64,000 bases of DNA from Natrinema sp. SYSU A 869. Its GTDB lineage: Archaea; Halobacteriota; Halobacteria; Halobacteriales; Natrialbaceae. A model generated the notes under the pieces. That model saw only the letters and a list, made by a program, of their open reading frames with translations, searched no databases and was not told the origin of the DNA. The stretch lies in the NCBI RefSeq assembly GCF_019879105.1, contig NZ_CP082249.1:3410001-3474000 (forward strand), written 5' to 3'. Below are positions 1 through 10,253 of the stretch, piece by piece. Each line of letters begins with the position of its first letter. Position 1 is the first letter of the stretch. The position numbers and the translations under genes were made by a program.

Positions 1-2
1 TA

Positions 3-932
<930 letters not shown>

Positions 933-1091
933 CTCGGCGGCTTCGATTTCCCGCCGCCGGTACCCCACCAGGACGATCGCAAACTCGAGTGCCACGCGGG
1001 CCACATGGACGGTCGGCTCGGAACCGACTCCCGATGACTCACGCCCGGTCGAGATCACGACGCTTTTCGACCGTCGCCGTCCAGACGGAGT

Positions 1092-2210
1092 ATGCGCGTC
1101 ACCGAGGGCGGGGTCGAACTCGAGGTCCCCGGCGAACAGACGGAGGGCATCGAGGAGGCGGTCTTCTACAATCCGCGACAGGAACTGAACCGGGATCTGA
1201 CGATCGCGACGCTGCGGGCGTATCGCGAGCGCGAGGACCGTGCCACCTCGTATCTGGACGCGATGACTGCGAGCGGCGTCCGCGGCGTTCGGGCCGCCGC
1301 TGACGGCTGGGACGTGACCTGCTGTGACGTCGACGAGGAGGCGGTCGACCTCGCGCGGGCGAACCTCGATCGAAACGACTGCGACGGTTCGCGGGTCGAG
1401 CACCGCAACGTCAGCGCTCTCATGCACGACGAGCCGTTCGACGTGATCGATCTCGACCCCTATGGGACGCCGATGCCCTTCGCGGACGCCGCGTTCGCGA
1501 ACTGCCGCGACCTCGTCTGTGTCACCGCGACGGACACCGCGCCGCTGTGCGGTGCCCACTTCAACAGCGGCGTCCGCTCGTACTCCGCGATCCCCCAAAA
1601 CACGGATTATCATGCCGAGATGGGCGTTCGAATCCTCATCTCCGCGCTCGCACGTAGCGCCGCCCGGTTCGACGTCGGTATCGAGCCGATCCTGACCCAC
1701 GCGACCAGCCACTACGTCCGGACCTACCTCGAGCTCGAGCACAAGCCCACCGCTTCGGACGCCGCAATAGACGAGTTAGGCCATCTCTATCACTGTGAAG
1801 ACTGTCTCTACCGAGAAGCTGATCTCGGGCTGATCGCCGACCCGCTCGAGAGGTGTCCACACTGCGATGGCAATCGGATGCTCACCGCCGGCCCCGTCTG
1901 GCTCGGGGCCGTCCAGGACCCGGCGTTCATCGGCGCGGTTCGGGACGAAATCCCCTATACGTTCAACACTGCACCGGAGGCCCGCGAACTCTGCGACACG
2001 CTTGCAGCGGAACTCGACGAACCGATCCACTACGACCAGCACAAGCTCTGTCGGAACTGGGGACTGCCCGCAAACGCGATGGACGAGTTCCTAGCTGACC
2101 TCCGCGAGGCGGGGTATGCGGCCTCGCGAGCTCACTACGGCGGGACGACGTTCAAGACGGACGCGAGCGTCGACGAGATCCGCGCCGCGACTGCGGGGAA
2201 CCTCGACTGA
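1092..2210 (+). CDS. trm1: tRNA (guanine26-N2)-dimethyltransferase Trm1
   Basis: SAM-dependent enzyme that dimethylates G26 of tRNAs. The 372-residue length fits archaeal Trm1. Diagnostic segments are the N-terminal EAVFYNP and [12 protein letters not shown], the SAM-binding [15 protein letters not shown], the catalytic DLDPYGTP near residue 120, and a C-terminal zinc site formed by CEDC and CPHC. The ATG start gives the canonical [13 protein letters not shown] opening. The gene stands alone on the plus strand; the 160 bases between it and the upstream kinase hold nothing recognised. Family assignment is secure. Confidence 0.96.
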   Translation: MRVTEGGVELEVPGEQTEGIEEAVFYNPRQELNRDLTIATLRAYREREDRATSYLDAMTASGVRGVRAAADGWDVTCCDVDEEAVDLARANLDRNDCDGSRVEHRNVSALMHDEPFDVIDLDPYGTPMPFADAAFANCRDLVCVTATDTAPLCGAHFNSGVRSYSAIPQNTDYHAEMGVRILISALARSAARFDVGIEPILTHATSHYVRTYLELEHKPTASDAAIDELGHLYHCEDCLYREADLGLIADPLERCPHCDGNRMLTAGPVWLGAVQDPAFIGAVRDEIPYTFNTAPEARELCDTLAAELDEPIHYDQHKLCRNWGLPANAMDEFLADLREAGYAASRAHYGGTTFKTDASVDEIRAATAGNLD

Positions 2211-2221
2211 TCGAGACCGCG

Positions 2222-2421
2222 TCACTCCACGTCAGCGTATAGGCGGACGAGCCCGCATTCGGGACAACAAACGCCCTGCAGTTTCGTCGTATTTTCAGCC
2301 CGATCTTTCCCAGCAACCCGTCACGTTTCCCGGTCGAGATAGACGGCGGCATGCCCTCACCGTCGCGAACGGTGACCGGTTCCATCGTCACACTACAGTC
2401 CGGACAGCGTCGTTGCTCCAT
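2222..2421 (-). pseudogene. Small zinc-ribbon protein, frameshifted
   Basis: The reading frame opens as MEQRRCPDCSVTMEPVTV and continues to GLLGKIGLK. The expected second knuckle CCPECGLVRLYADVE followed by a stop is present only in the next frame. The total length of 200 bases is one short of a multiple of three. Adding one base in the T run at 2292-2295 (A run on the coding strand) restores a 66-residue two-CPxC zinc ribbon of a kind common in haloarchaea. It is either a real single-base deletion or a homopolymer sequencing error. The uninterrupted longer frame (down to 2152) reads as arginine/serine-rich nonsense after the break. Confidence 0.75.
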
Positions 2422-2646
2422 GTAGTGGTGTTAGCACACCAATTGAAAATGGTTGGCTCGAGCACCGTCTAGCGACGGATCGGGCAATGACTCTCCGACC
2501 GATATTCGGCCCCGTACATCGGTTCGCCGAGCGAAACGGACGGCTACAGTGCTGCAGTCGCGACTGGGCTGTAGACACCGTGACGAGTGCCACAGTGTAA
2601 GACTCCGTTGTGGGTCTGTCCGACGGGACTACATATAGCGGCCCGC

Positions 2647-3960
2647 GTGGAAGGGCTGCGCGTGATCGACCGCACACGGGGACTGGCGGTAACGAGAGAG
2701 GCGCTTCGGCTCGCACGGACCGAACAGTTGACGCTGCTGGCGGCGGGCGTCGCATTCTACGGGTTCATCTCGCTCGTGCCGCTCATGTTACTCGCGCTGG
2801 GCATCGCCGCATCCATCGGCGGCGAAGCGCTCGCAGCACGGCTCACAGCAGCGGCCAGCGACGTCCTCACGCCGGCGGCCCGGGAACTGCTCGCAGAGAC
2901 ACTCGTTGACGACGCCGGTCGGCAGGGGGCGACCATCGTCGGTGTTCTCGGGCTCCTGTGGGGCTCGAGTCGAGTCCTCCGCGGGCTCGATCGGGCCTTC
3001 TCGCAGGTGTACGGCACCGCAGGGGACAAAACCCTGCTCGACACCGTCTGGGACGCGATGATCGTGTCCATCGGCATCACGCTGGGGCTCGTGGTGGTCG
3101 GTCTCCTCGAGCTCGTGATCCGATTCGTTCCCGGATACTGGCTCTTGATCGTCGGACAGCTGTTCGTCGTCCTCGGCCTGATCGCGACGTTTCTCCCGCT
3201 GTACATCGTCTTTCCGGACGCGAACGTCGATCTCCGCGAGGCGGCTCCGGGGACGATCGTCGCCGCTATTGGTTGGTACGCGCTGAGTCGCAGCTTCTCG
3301 CTGTATACCGGGTTGATAACCGGATATGCGGTCTACGGCGCGCTCGGAGCCGTCTTTCTCGTCCTCGTCTGGCTGTACGTCGGCTCGATCATCCTCGTCT
3401 TCGGTGCCGTCCTCAATGCTGTCCTCGCCGACCGTGAAGTGGATCGGCAGCTACAAAGTCCCGGACACCGACAGATTCCGACAGAAGCGATGACCGACGA
3501 CGCTACGGGTGCCGACGAGGGAGCCGCGGAGGACCGCGCGAGCGACCGTGCGACCGCGAGGAGCGCCAGCGCCCGAACGCGCGATCGCTCGAGTGACGAC
3601 GAAGTCCTCCGCGAGGAGATCGAGCGGCTGCGCGACCGCGTGGACGCCTTCGAAGACGACGTCGAGGGCAGGACCGTTCAAAAGGAATCCCTCGAGGGTG
3701 AGCTGAAACGATACGTGCGGCGGCGGGTACGGCGCGGCCACGCCCACGACTGGGGTCCGTATCTCGTCTTACTGTACGGGACGGCGATGTCGATCGCCGC
3801 GTTCTACTTCCTCGAGGGACCGTGGGCGATCCTCTCGATGATCGTCGTCTGGACCTCGACGCTCGGCGTCTACGTCCTGATGGTCCTGTTTGGCTTCGGG
3901 ATCTCCCTACTCGGGATTCCCGGCCGCATTCGAAACTTGGTCGGCGAGCGCCGCTCCTAA
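2647..3960 (+). CDS. YihY/BrkB-family inner membrane protein
   Basis: Polytopic membrane protein of the YihY (formerly RNase BN) family, function unestablished. It has about six transmembrane helices in the first 260 residues, including the family-typical LLAAGVAFYGFISLVPLM, WGSSRVLRGLDRAFSQVY and the helix pair ending VLVWLYVGSIILVFGAVLNA. A charged linker and coiled coil (EEIERLRDRVDAFEDD) follow, then two further helices at the C-terminus, an extension not present in bacterial YihY. I place the start at GTG 2647; GTG 2662 is equally possible. The frame is open back to 2587, but that segment does not look like protein. Confidence 0.85.
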   Translation: MEGLRVIDRTRGLAVTREALRLARTEQLTLLAAGVAFYGFISLVPLMLLALGIAASIGGEALAARLTAAASDVLTPAARELLAETLVDDAGRQGATIVGVLGLLWGSSRVLRGLDRAFSQVYGTAGDKTLLDTVWDAMIVSIGITLGLVVVGLLELVIRFVPGYWLLIVGQLFVVLGLIATFLPLYIVFPDANVDLREAAPGTIVAAIGWYALSRSFSLYTGLITGYAVYGALGAVFLVLVWLYVGSIILVFGAVLNAVLADREVDRQLQSPGHRQIPTEAMTDDATGADEGAAEDRASDRATARSASARTRDRSSDDEVLREEIERLRDRVDAFEDDVEGRTVQKESLEGELKRYVRRRVRRGHAHDWGPYLVLLYGTAMSIAAFYFLEGPWAILSMIVVWTSTLGVYVLMVLFGFGISLLGIPGRIRNLVGERRS

Positions 3961-4087
3961 TGGCACGCGGCTAGCTCCTCGTCGCCGCCCCTTTCACACT
4001 CGGCCCCGTTCCGACTCGTGCCAATGGTGCGAACAGCGTCGGGCTTGACGATCAAGATGACAGAGTGGAGTCCCAACTCCGAACCCC

Positions 4088-4885
4088 TCACTGCTGTGTG
4101 GGAACAGTCTGCCGGACGAACCGGCGGACCCGGTCGGTGTACGTCGCCGGCCGGTGGAGGTTACAGATGTGGCCGACGCCCGCGAGCACTTCGACGCGGC
4201 CGTCCCGTGCAGCCTTGGCGTGGGCCTGCTCGCCGCGACGCATGAGCTTGTCGTTCTCCCCGTTGAGGATCAGCGTCGAGCCGGGATAGCTCGAGAGCTT
4301 CGCCCGGTAATCCTCGCCCGCGATGTCCGGTGCCGCGTCGCCGAACTGCTTCGGATAGAACCCCGAGTCGATGATTTCCCGCTCGATGTCCGGCGGGAGC
4401 TCCCGATTTCGCACCCAGCGCGCCGCGAGCTTCTTGCCGGCACGTTTTCCCAGGTCCGGTTTGGTCAGAAGCCGCGCCAGCCCGCCGGTCAGCCGCGTGC
4501 CGAGTTGCATCGTGTTCACCGGGTTCACGCTGCTCCCCGACAGCACCAGTGCGTCGACCTGCTCGGGATGGCGGTAGGCGTACTCCGTCGCCACGTAGCC
4601 GCCCAGCGAAAGCCCGACGAGCACCGCCGATCCATCAGCATGCGTCTCGAAACTCTCCTCGAGGACGTCGATCGCCGGCTCCATTCGGAACGGCTTGCCG
4701 GCGCGGGTGCCGTGGCCCGGTAAATCGGGGGCGATGGTGTGATACTCCTCGGAGAGTTCGCGCGTTTGGGGCAGCCACATTTTCCGGGTGAACATTGCGC
4801 CGTGGACGAACACGATCGACTGCGCGGTTGCTGGGCCGGCAACGTCGACGCCCTCGTCACTGCCGCTTTCGCCTGTCCAGTCCAT
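4088..4885 (-). CDS. Alpha/beta hydrolase
   Basis: 265-residue serine hydrolase of the alpha/beta fold. Visible are the oxyanion strand VFVHGAMF (about 25-32), DLPGHGTRAG, nucleophile elbow GLSLGG with Ser at about 93, acid residue in LILNGENDKL and catalytic His in GVGHICNLH near the C-terminus. The substrate is not deducible; esterase or lactonase are generic options. The ATG at 4885 begins MDWTGESG. The frame is open upstream, but that is a shadow of the divergent gene at 4989. No signal peptide, so it is cytoplasmic. Confidence 0.88.
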   Translation of the reverse strand: MDWTGESGSDEGVDVAGPATAQSIVFVHGAMFTRKMWLPQTRELSEEYHTIAPDLPGHGTRAGKPFRMEPAIDVLEESFETHADGSAVLVGLSLGGYVATEYAYRHPEQVDALVLSGSSVNPVNTMQLGTRLTGGLARLLTKPDLGKRAGKKLAARWVRNRELPPDIEREIIDSGFYPKQFGDAAPDIAGEDYRAKLSSYPGSTLILNGENDKLMRRGEQAHAKAARDGRVEVLAGVGHICNLHRPATYTDRVRRFVRQTVPTQQ

Positions 4886-4988
4886 AGCCAGTGGGTGTAT
4901 CACAAGGACGGTCTTAGTAGTCAGCCCGGCGACACACGGGCAGCGCAAGGAGTTTCCGGCGCGAGTCCGTCGATACGCCATACTGCAG

Positions 4989-5816
4989 ATGATCGCCTCG
5001 AGAGCGGACGTTGAGCGGCTACGGACGGAAGCCGAGATGATCTTCACGCGGATCGACACCGTCACTGCGGCCCTCGAGCGAGCACGCGACCGGCCGGGCG
5101 AGCACTGGGACGACCGGGAACTAACGCTCGAGCTCGAGACCCCGACCGGCGACTCGACCGAGGTTGCGTTGGATCTCGACCAGAGCGCCGCCGAGAACGC
5201 CCAGCAGCGATATGAACGCGCCGGCGAACTCGCGGCGAAACTCGACGAACGAGAGGCCGTCGCGGGCGAACTTGCCGCCGTGCCGCCGGAGCCGCTCGCC
5301 GTCTTGATCCTCGACCACCTCGAGACGGTCGGGACGGACGACTCGCGCTCGATGGCGGGGGCGCTGGACGCCGACCACGAGACGGTCGTCGACCTGTCCG
5401 CGGCGGTCGAGCGGAGCGGACTGCTCACGGAACTCCCCGTGGGCGACGATCGGACGCGTTCTGCGTATCGGCTCACCGACGACGGCGACGGAATACTGTC
5501 GTTTCTCGAGGAACGAAAGGGAAAACGGCGGTTCCTCCGATGGATCGAGGGGACGGAACGCCTCGCTCGCCGCCTCTCGCGGGGCGGCCCGGATTATCCA
5601 CGGATGACCGCGAACGAACTCGGGCTCGAACTCACGGCCGTTCGGCACCGGTACCAGGCGATGGAGGCCGTCGGACTCGTCACGACCTACGAGGGGTCGA
5701 TCATCAAGGGGACCGAGCGGAAACTCAAGCCGAAAGACGAGACGCACCGGAAACACACTTACTACGTGACGACCGACGTCGCCGACCGGATTCTGCGGAC
5801 GATCAACGATGAGTGA
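4989..5816 (+). CDS. Coiled-coil plus winged-helix protein (DUF2250-like)
   Basis: 275 residues. The N-terminal 95 residues are charged and helical. One stretch (LDLDQSAAENAQQRYERAGEL) resembles the coiled-coil linker of NFACT/RqcH proteins, where SA-x-NA-x-x-YYE is typical. From about 105 onward there is a winged-helix repeat: PLAVLILDHLETVG, YRLTDDGDGILSFL, then a second segment ELGLELTAVRHRYQAMEAVGLV ending KHTYYVTTDVADRIL. This suggests a DNA- or RNA-binding regulator. ATG 4989 is the first start after the intergenic gap. The RqcH resemblance is inference from a short motif; the wHTH call is firmer. Confidence 0.6.
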   Translation: MIASRADVERLRTEAEMIFTRIDTVTAALERARDRPGEHWDDRELTLELETPTGDSTEVALDLDQSAAENAQQRYERAGELAAKLDEREAVAGELAAVPPEPLAVLILDHLETVGTDDSRSMAGALDADHETVVDLSAAVERSGLLTELPVGDDRTRSAYRLTDDGDGILSFLEERKGKRRFLRWIEGTERLARRLSRGGPDYPRMTANELGLELTAVRHRYQAMEAVGLVTTYEGSIIKGTERKLKPKDETHRKHTYYVTTDVADRILRTINDE

Positions 5817-5863
5817 GCGATCCCGCTGTCTCGGCCCCGAGCGGATCGCTCGTGATCACGCCC

Positions 5864-6607
5864 CTACTCGTCCTCGCGTCCGTTACTATCGGTATCGGAG
5901 CCGGCGTCCGTGAGCCGTTCCGTTTCGGGGGCGTCCTCGACCGACTGCGCGCCGTCCTCGGTCGTCGGTCCTCGATCGGTTGCCTCCGTTTCGCGGAGTG
6001 CGTCCGGATCCACCTCGGCGTCGGTCTGACTCGTCTCTCCCTCAGGGTCGACGGCCGCGTCCGTTCGCTGAGCGTCCTCGTCGATGTCCACTGCTGCGTC
6101 CGTCCGCTCGAGGTCCTCGTCGCGCTGGACCGAGAGTCCCGAATCGCGGTCCGCCAGTTCGGTCGGATCGACCGTTGCCCCTCGGCCCCGCTCCTCGATC
6201 TGGTCCATCTCCTCGGCCGCGTCCAGACCGTCGTCGTCAGCCATGTCCGTGGCGATTTCCGTTTCGTCGGTTCCGCTCGTGCTGCCGGTGGGATCCGTCT
6301 CCGGCCTCTGATCCGGCGACTCGTCATGGCCGACGCTCGGTTCGGTGTCCGATTCCGTTCGAACCGGGAGTTCACTCTCGAGTTGGACCGCATCGTCGGT
6401 GATTTCCCGAACCGAATCGTGATCGAGCGTGATCATCTCCTCGGCCCCCTTCTCCCAGCCGAGCGAGGACTTGATCGACTCGACGGCCGACGGATCGGGT
6501 CTGACGTGGGCGACGTTCCCCTCGACCGCCGCAACAACGCCGACCGACTCGCCGTTGTCGTTCTCGACGGGCTTGCCGAGATCGTCGTCGGTAAACGTGG
6601 CGCACAT
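5864..6607 (-). CDS. PRC-barrel-like protein with long acidic tail
   Basis: 247 residues. The first 90 (MCATFTDDDLGKPVENDNGESVGVV ... IKSSLGW ... ITDDAV) form a PRC-barrel-like domain shared with the two short proteins at 52416 and 52786. The remaining 150 residues are low-complexity, Asp/Glu/Thr-rich, with repeated motifs such as RTDAAVD and TDAEVDPD, and look disordered. PRC-barrel domains bind RNA or photosynthetic/ribosome assembly partners in other systems; no specific role is evident here. ATG 6607 is chosen because all three paralogues start MCA. The frame is open to 6850, without similarity upstream. Confidence 0.75.
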   Translation of the reverse strand: MCATFTDDDLGKPVENDNGESVGVVAAVEGNVAHVRPDPSAVESIKSSLGWEKGAEEMITLDHDSVREITDDAVQLESELPVRTESDTEPSVGHDESPDQRPETDPTGSTSGTDETEIATDMADDDGLDAAEEMDQIEERGRGATVDPTELADRDSGLSVQRDEDLERTDAAVDIDEDAQRTDAAVDPEGETSQTDAEVDPDALRETEATDRGPTTEDGAQSVEDAPETERLTDAGSDTDSNGREDE

Positions 6608-6963
6608 AGCATCGGCTACCGGCACTCGATGCAAGCCCGTGATGCCTGCAACGGCCGGGACGAGGCGGTACCCTCCACGGTCGCTTCCTGATGGGTGCGT
6701 CTCGAGATAGGTGCCAACCATGATATCGCCGCTGCAACGGGCGACCTTGAGAGACGGCAGGCTGTGGTTTGTGCCGACGGCCGTATCGCTGAGGACGTTA
6801 CCGAAACCGTCTCGTTCCGGCTGGGCCCAACCGTACGGCGAATTACCCACAGAAGGGCAACGTTGACGCGGAGACGGACTGGTACTGACGCCGGGCTCGC
6901 CGGTCGCCGGTGTGGGGACCCTCTACATAGTTAAGTAAATCCGCCCAATACACCTCAGGAACG
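6608..6963. other. Intergenic region, divergent promoters
   Basis: 356 bases between the PRC-like gene (minus) and the alcohol dehydrogenase (plus). The last 45 bases carry an AT-rich promoter for the dehydrogenase. The remainder is GC-rich and holds no convincing small gene, RNA or repeat. Confidence 0.5.
6924..6940 (+). promoter_or_regulatory. TATA-like promoter of iron alcohol dehydrogenase
   Basis: An AT-rich stretch (catagttaagtaaat) in otherwise GC-rich DNA sits about 30 bases before ATG 6964. This is where a haloarchaeal TATA box would sit for a leaderless or very short-leader transcript. Confidence 0.45.
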
Positions 6964-8196
6964 ATGTACCAGTCCGATTCAGCGTGGGACTTTGCGATCG
7001 CTGACACGATCAAATTTGGTCGCGGTGCGGTCGACGAACTCGGGTCCGAACTCGCACAGCGCTCCGTCTCGAGTCTGCTCGTGATTACAGACGAACAGCT
7101 CCGGGACGCAGGAGTCGTCGACACCGTCCTCGAGTCGGTCGCCGCGGAGATCGAGATCAACGTCTTCGACGACGTCGAGCCCGACCCGGACGTCGACGTC
7201 TACGAGTCCGCGATCGAGACTGCAGCGGCGGTCGGTCCCGACGCAATCGCCGGCGTCGGCGGCGGGAGTTCGATGGACGTCGCGAAGGTCGCCGGCGCGC
7301 TCATCGCCGCGGACGGCGACGTACTCGACTACGTCGCGCCGCCGATCGGCGGCGGCAAGTCGGTTCCCGACTCCGAGACGCTCGTCGCTGCAGTGCCGAC
7401 GACCGCTGGAACCGGATCGGAGAGTTCGCCCGCGGCCGTGGTCTCGCTGCCGGACCGCGAACTCAAGGTCGGCATCTCGAGTCGCCACCTCTATCCCGAG
7501 CTGTCGGTCGTCGACCCGCTGCTGTCCGTGTCGTTACCGCCCACGATCACTGCGTCTTCGGGAATGGACGCGCTCACGCACGCGATCGAGGCGTATACGA
7601 CTCGCCGCTACGACGCGAAGGAAGCGCCGGAAACCGCTGCCGACCGCCCCGATTACGGCGGCCGGACGGCGATGACCGACCTCTACGCCGAGAAGGCGAT
7701 CGAGCTGATCGGTGGCAGTCTGCGGCGGGCGGTCAACAACGGATCGGACGTCGATGCCCGCCGCGATATGGCCCTCGGGAGCCTCCTCGCGGGGATCGCC
7801 TTTACGAACGCCGGGCTGGGCGCGACCCACGCGATGGCCTACCCGGTCGCCGGCGAGAATCATACGCCCCACGGCGTCACCGTCGCCGTGTTGCTGCCGA
7901 ACGTCATGCGATACAACACGCCCACGGCGTTCGACCGCTACGGCCGCGTCGCCGAACTCCTCGGCGAACCCGTCGATGGGCTCGCCGACCGCGAGAAGGG
8001 CGAACGCGCCGCCACTGCCGTCGAACAGCTCTCGACCGACATCGGCATCCCGTCGGGACTCACCGACCTCGGCGTCGAAGACGCTGACGTCCCGCGGCTC
8101 GCCGAGAAGACCGAAGACATCCAGCGACTGCTGGTCGGGAACCCGCGTCGCGTCTCCCAAGACGACCTCGAGGAAGTCTTCAGGAACGCCCTCTGA
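6964..8196 (+). CDS. Iron-containing alcohol dehydrogenase
   Basis: 410-residue group III metal-dependent alcohol dehydrogenase, NAD(P)-linked. Cofactor site GVGGGSSMDVAKV lies at about 98-110. Metal ligands are recognisable: Asp in LSVVDP, His in GMDALTHAIEAY, His in GATHAMAYP and His in ENHTPHG. A ~20-residue insertion (KEAPETAADRPDYGG) after the second ligand is seen in haloarchaeal members and in hydroxyacid-oxoacid transhydrogenase-like proteins. The substrate is not deducible. Single-gene unit with its own promoter. Confidence 0.92.
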   Translation: MYQSDSAWDFAIADTIKFGRGAVDELGSELAQRSVSSLLVITDEQLRDAGVVDTVLESVAAEIEINVFDDVEPDPDVDVYESAIETAAAVGPDAIAGVGGGSSMDVAKVAGALIAADGDVLDYVAPPIGGGKSVPDSETLVAAVPTTAGTGSESSPAAVVSLPDRELKVGISSRHLYPELSVVDPLLSVSLPPTITASSGMDALTHAIEAYTTRRYDAKEAPETAADRPDYGGRTAMTDLYAEKAIELIGGSLRRAVNNGSDVDARRDMALGSLLAGIAFTNAGLGATHAMAYPVAGENHTPHGVTVAVLLPNVMRYNTPTAFDRYGRVAELLGEPVDGLADREKGERAATAVEQLSTDIGIPSGLTDLGVEDADVPRLAEKTEDIQRLLVGNPRRVSQDDLEEVFRNAL

Positions 8197-8268
8197 GATA
8201 TCGCTCTGCCACTCACTGAGGACGAGGGGACGCGGAACACGGCCGGACAACGGCCGCGAGCCGCCTCG

Positions 8269-9354
8269 TCAGTCGATCGGGAACCGCAACAGCGCGCCGA
8301 CGCCGTCGAACGCGTCGCCGAATCGGATTCCGTCCGGGAAGTCGTCCGGAACAACGACGGTTTCCCCACCCTGCTCGGCTGTCTGGTCGCCCAGTTCCTG
8401 CAGCTCACTGCCCTCGAGTCCCATCGAGAGCAACAGCGTTTCGACCGCGTCGTACTCGAGGGCGTCGTCGACCTCGTCGACGCCGTAAGCGACGGGCTCG
8501 TCATCATCTCGGATCCTCTCGAAGAACGCACCGAGCGTCTCGCGGACGTCACCGCGGTCGCGCTCCTCGATCGCGCCCTCACCTTTCGCTGCGAGCTGTC
8601 GGAGGCCCTGTTCGGAGGCGTACTCGACGGGAAATTCGCCGACGAGGCGGTCCGCAAGCCGGTGATTGAGGTCCGCCTCCTCGCGGAAGTCCTCAACTAT
8701 GCCCGTCGTGCCCCCGAGGAGGACGCCGTCGGCGGGGTCGTCGCCGAGAAACTCCATCTCAGCACGCTCGGCGACCGCGTCGAAGAAGTCGCGTTTCTGG
8801 CGCTCGCGGTCGCGCTCGAACCGCTCGGCCGACTGGCCGCCGGCGCTGGATTTGCCCGGGACGTTGCTGTCGAGGGTCTCGATCGGCTCGACACCCTCGT
8901 CGTCCAGCCGCCCCAATGCGGCCCCGCCGCGTTCGACGACGAGCAGGCCGTAGGTCGATTCAGGCTCCGTGACGTCTTCGAGGGGCTCGAGATCGAACTC
9001 GTTGCCGTGTTCGTATCTGGACTCCTCGATCGGCACGGGCAGGTCGTCGACGGTCGTCGCGACGAGGTCGCCGTCGACCACGCCAGCGTAGATCGCCAGC
9101 CCGTGCTCGGGGATCTCATCGTACTCGTTCAGACGTCTCCGGGCCTCCTCGAGGGCGTCGACGAGCGGCCGGGGCATCGACTGCTCGTCGAGTTGCGTCG
9201 CCTCGGCGTAGTCGGTCTCGACGGGCCGGCGCGCTTTCCCGATCGATGATTTGGGCGGCACGGTCAGCGTGACGAGTACGTCGCGGTCCGCCGACGCCGT
9301 CGAGAGGCGGCCGAGTCGCTCGTGGAGTTCGTAGTTCGCGAGAGACATCTGCAA
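8269..9354 (-). CDS. Vms1/aRF1-like GGQ protein (peptidyl-tRNA hydrolase)
   Basis: 361-residue relative of archaeal release factor 1 of the Vms1/ANKZF1-type (VLRF1) group, which releases peptidyl chains from stalled large subunits. Central domain carries the catalytic GGQ at residues 172-174 within GKSSAGGQSAERFERDRERQ, preceded by YGLLVVERGGAALGRL and followed by GVLLGGT. The N-terminal 120 residues correspond to the NIKS-like region but lack a recognisable stop-codon decoding motif. The C-terminal eL30-like domain contains the segment VAYGVDEVDDALEYDAVETLLL. The protein is therefore unlikely to be a normal termination factor. An alternative start is Met at 9348. Confidence 0.85.
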   Translation of the reverse strand: MQMSLANYELHERLGRLSTASADRDVLVTLTVPPKSSIGKARRPVETDYAEATQLDEQSMPRPLVDALEEARRRLNEYDEIPEHGLAIYAGVVDGDLVATTVDDLPVPIEESRYEHGNEFDLEPLEDVTEPESTYGLLVVERGGAALGRLDDEGVEPIETLDSNVPGKSSAGGQSAERFERDRERQKRDFFDAVAERAEMEFLGDDPADGVLLGGTTGIVEDFREEADLNHRLADRLVGEFPVEYASEQGLRQLAAKGEGAIEERDRGDVRETLGAFFERIRDDDEPVAYGVDEVDDALEYDAVETLLLSMGLEGSELQELGDQTAEQGGETVVVPDDFPDGIRFGDAFDGVGALLRFPID

Positions 9355-9396
9355 TCAGTGCCCGCGGCTACGAGCGACCCGGGGTTGAACCCCCTG

Positions 9397-9421
9397 CCGG
9401 CGTGTTCACCCCTCACGCCGG
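9397..9421 (-). terminator. Perfect 8-bp hairpin downstream of dcd
   Basis: Stem ccggcgtg/cacgccgg with a 9-base loop lies 10 bases after the dcd stop codon on the transcribed strand. No T-run follows, so it may be a processing or stabilising hairpin rather than a terminator. Confidence 0.35.
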
Positions 9422-9430
9422 TTATCGGCG

Positions 9431-10033
9431 TCAGTCCCCGCGCTCGAGCTGATCGCCGCCGAACTCGTCGTCGCTCTGAATGCGGGAGGCCTGCGGACCG
9501 TCCTGATCCTGATACTTCGAGCCGCGATCGCTGCCGTAAGGGCGCTCCGCGGGCGTCTTGAGCTCCGTGAACGTGAGCTGCGAGATCCGCATGCCGGGCG
9601 TGAGCGCGACCGGTGCGGAGCCGAGGTTCGATAGCTCGAGGGTGATCTGGCCCCGATAACCGGGATCGCAGAGGCCGGCCGTCGCATGGACAACGACGGC
9701 GAGCCGGCCCAGTGAGGAGCGGCCCTCAACGTGGGCGATCAGGTCCGCCGGGATCTCGACGCGCTCATGGGTCGTTCCGAGCACGAAGTCCCCAGGGTGG
9801 AGGATGAAATCGTCGTCATCGTCGACCACGGTTTCGGTGACGTAATCGTCGACCTCGTCTTCGGAGTTTGGGTGAATACAAGGGATGTTCGTCCGCTGGA
9901 ACTCGAGGAACTCACGGCCCAGTCGGAGGTCGACGCTCGCGGGCTGAATCTGCAGTTCCGGATCGTCGAGGGGCTCGACGACGAGGTCGCCGGCCTCGAG
10001 GCGCTCGAGGATGTCTGCATCGGAGAGGATCAT
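9431..10033 (-). CDS. dcd: dCTP deaminase
   Basis: 200 residues; deaminates dCTP to dUTP (possibly bifunctional to dUMP in some archaea). Recognised by [33 protein letters not shown], the nucleotide loop [20 protein letters not shown] (105-125), [14 protein letters not shown] containing the catalytic Glu, and PYG near the C-terminus. The frame is open to 10105, but MILSDADIL is the family start. Monocistronic. Confidence 0.96.
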   Translation of the reverse strand: MILSDADILERLEAGDLVVEPLDDPELQIQPASVDLRLGREFLEFQRTNIPCIHPNSEDEVDDYVTETVVDDDDDFILHPGDFVLGTTHERVEIPADLIAHVEGRSSLGRLAVVVHATAGLCDPGYRGQITLELSNLGSAPVALTPGMRISQLTFTELKTPAERPYGSDRGSKYQDQDGPQASRIQSDDEFGGDQLERGD

Positions 10034-10221
10034 ACGGAGTAGGAGCGAACACGGGGCCCTAAATTCCTCGGTCCGAGGTCGACCTCCGAGGCGGTCACGA
10101 ATCAAGCACGCGTCTCGAGGGGCTCCAGATGGTATATAACTGTGACATTATGTCGGGATTCGTGTGATCGGTACTAGCCATTAGTGTTGCATATTCTGAA
10201 TACCCACTCAAACGGCCTAAG

Positions 10222-10231
10222 CCATTATAAC
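10222..10231 (+). promoter_or_regulatory. TATA box, leaderless promoter
   Basis: The motif cattataac is centred about 27 bases upstream of ATG 10254, so transcription should start at or next to the start codon. This is the commonest arrangement in haloarchaea. Confidence 0.5.
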
Positions 10232-10253
10232 GCCGCACGACGAAGGCCTGGGC

